DNA of 64,000 nt, from positions 310,001 to 374,000 of the forward strand of contig NZ_QNSB01000002.1 in assembly GCF_003315415.1 (NCBI RefSeq). Reading direction: 5' to 3'. This DNA is from Brevibacterium sanguinis (GTDB taxonomy: Bacteria; Actinomycetota; Actinomycetes; Actinomycetales; Brevibacteriaceae). The number at the start of each line of letters is the position of its first letter. Positions within the stretch are counted from its first letter, which is position 1. Both the position numbers and the translations under genes were made by a program. Positions 63,103 through 64,000 of the stretch are shown piece after piece. The notes beneath the pieces are model-generated. The model had not been told where the DNA came from. It did not search any database and worked only from the letters and a program-made list of their open reading frames with translations.

Positions 63103-64000
63103 ATGTGGATATCCCGACTCTCCCTGCGTGACTACCGCTCCTACCGCGAGCTCGATCTCGAGTTCGAGCCGGGAGTGACCACGTTCGTCGCCGACAACGG
63201 GACCGGGAAGACCAACATCGTCGAGGCGATCGGCTACCTCGCCCACCTGCGCTCCCACCGCGTCGCCTTCGACGCCCCGCTCGTCCACGAGAACGCCCAG
63301 GCGGCGACCATCTCCGCCCTGGTCAATCGCGGCCCGCGCCATGCCGTCGTCGAGGTCTCGATCCAGTCGAAAGGGGCCAATCGGGCGCGGGTCAACCGTT
63401 CGGCGGTCAGGCTCCGGGAGATCCTCGGCCTCGTCTCCTGTGTCGTCTTCGCTCCCGAGGACCTCAGCCTCGTCCGCGGCGAGCCCGCCGAGCGCCGGAA
63501 CTGGATCGACGCCCTCGTCGTCGCCCGCAATCCCCGTTACGCCTCGGTGATCACGGACTTCGAACGTGCGCTCAAGCAGCGCAACGCCCTGCTCAAGCGA
63601 CTGCGCGAGGACCGCGATCCGGGACTCGAGGCGACCCTCGACATCTGGAACATGGCCTATGCGGACGCTGCCTCGGAGCTGGTGGCCGGTCGACGCAGGC
63701 TCCTCGCCGACATCGTCACGGGACTGCAGGAGAACTTCGCCTACATCGCCGCCGATGCCCGCCTGGAACGGCAGGGCATCCAGGCCCGCTACGAATCCCG
63801 GATCGACTACTCGTCGGCCGAGTCGGCGGCCGAGTGCCGGGAGCTGCTGCTCGCCGCGCTCGAACGCCGCCGCACCACGGAGATCGAGCGCGGGCTGACT
63901 CTGCACGGGCCCGGCCGGGACGATCTGGCCCTGACGATCGGTGAGCATCCGGCCAAGGGCTACGCCTCCCATGGGGAGACCTGGTCGCTGGCGCTCGCGA
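63103..64000 (+). CDS. recF: DNA repair protein RecF (partial, C-terminus outside window)
   Basis: The first 299 residues are visible. MWISRLSLRDYRSYRELDLEF and Walker A ADNGTGKTNIVEA (about 29-41) are typical, later VVFAPEDLSLVRGEPAERRNWID. An SMC-like ATPase loading RecA at gaps. It starts on the base after the dnaN stop (TGA-ATG), without its own ribosome site, so translation is coupled to dnaN. No gnd-like gene intervenes, unlike mycobacteria. Confidence 0.95.
   Translation, partial: MWISRLSLRDYRSYRELDLEFEPGVTTFVADNGTGKTNIVEAIGYLAHLRSHRVAFDAPLVHENAQAATISALVNRGPRHAVVEVSIQSKGANRARVNRSAVRLREILGLVSCVVFAPEDLSLVRGEPAERRNWIDALVVARNPRYASVITDFERALKQRNALLKRLREDRDPGLEATLDIWNMAYADAASELVAGRRRLLADIVTGLQENFAYIAADARLERQGIQARYESRIDYSSAESAAECRELLLAALERRRTTEIERGLTLHGPGRDDLALTIGEHPAKGYASHGETWSLALA

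Overview
The window is a 64 kb piece of a high-GC actinobacterial chromosome that reaches the replication origin near its right end. The gene order rpsF-ssb-rpsR-rplI, ponA, dnaB, then pcnA-nudix-DUF6049-murJ-pseudokinase-trxB-trxA-cwlM-parB-parA-rsmG-jag-yidC-yidD-rnpA-rpmH-oriC-dnaA-dnaN-recF is the conserved actinobacterial origin neighbourhood. Leaderless promoters, TTG/GTG starts and the protein sequences fit a Micrococcales member; Brevibacterium or a relative is my best guess, but it is a guess.

Left part (1-13.4 kb): an accessory region. A DUF2332 gene sits between two 115 bp direct repeats that are 97 percent identical. Next comes a complete selenocysteine module: selA and selB (overlapping), tRNA-Sec with a UCA anticodon, selD, and a three-gene formate dehydrogenase operon (catalytic subunit, FeS subunit, NrfD-type membrane subunit). 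The catalytic gene is read through an in-frame UGA at codon 189, followed by a SECIS-like hairpin. All parts needed to make and insert Sec, plus a client enzyme, lie within 11 kb.

Middle (13.4-29.6 kb): transporters (an MHS symporter, two other MFS carriers, a FetB-like permease), GNAT acetyltransferases, cold shock protein next to a fatty acid desaturase, a LysR regulator, the replicative helicase dnaB, and a two-gene FtsX-type ABC exporter divergent from an ArsR regulator with two matching operators.

Ribosomal/cell wall block (29.6-49.7 kb): rpsF operon, a membrane glycosyltransferase-like protein, class A PBP, acyl-CoA ligase, tRNA nucleotidyltransferase, then the co-oriented Nudix-DUF6049-MurJ-pseudokinase genes and trxB-trxA with a SigR-type promoter, ending in a CwlM-like protein with lost amidase residues.

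Origin block (49.7-64 kb): the standout feature is a 3.8 kb stretch with no credible gene, visibly lower in GC, carrying 13 parS-like sites (11 close to consensus), plus a decayed one and a further copy inside parB. It lies directly downstream of parB, which itself has an unusually long (about 335 aa) low-complexity linker. Together they look like a compact, locally expanded bacterial centromere. Then come parA, rsmG, jag, yidC, yidD, rnpA, rpmH, dnaA, a DnaA-box-rich oriC, dnaN and the start of recF.
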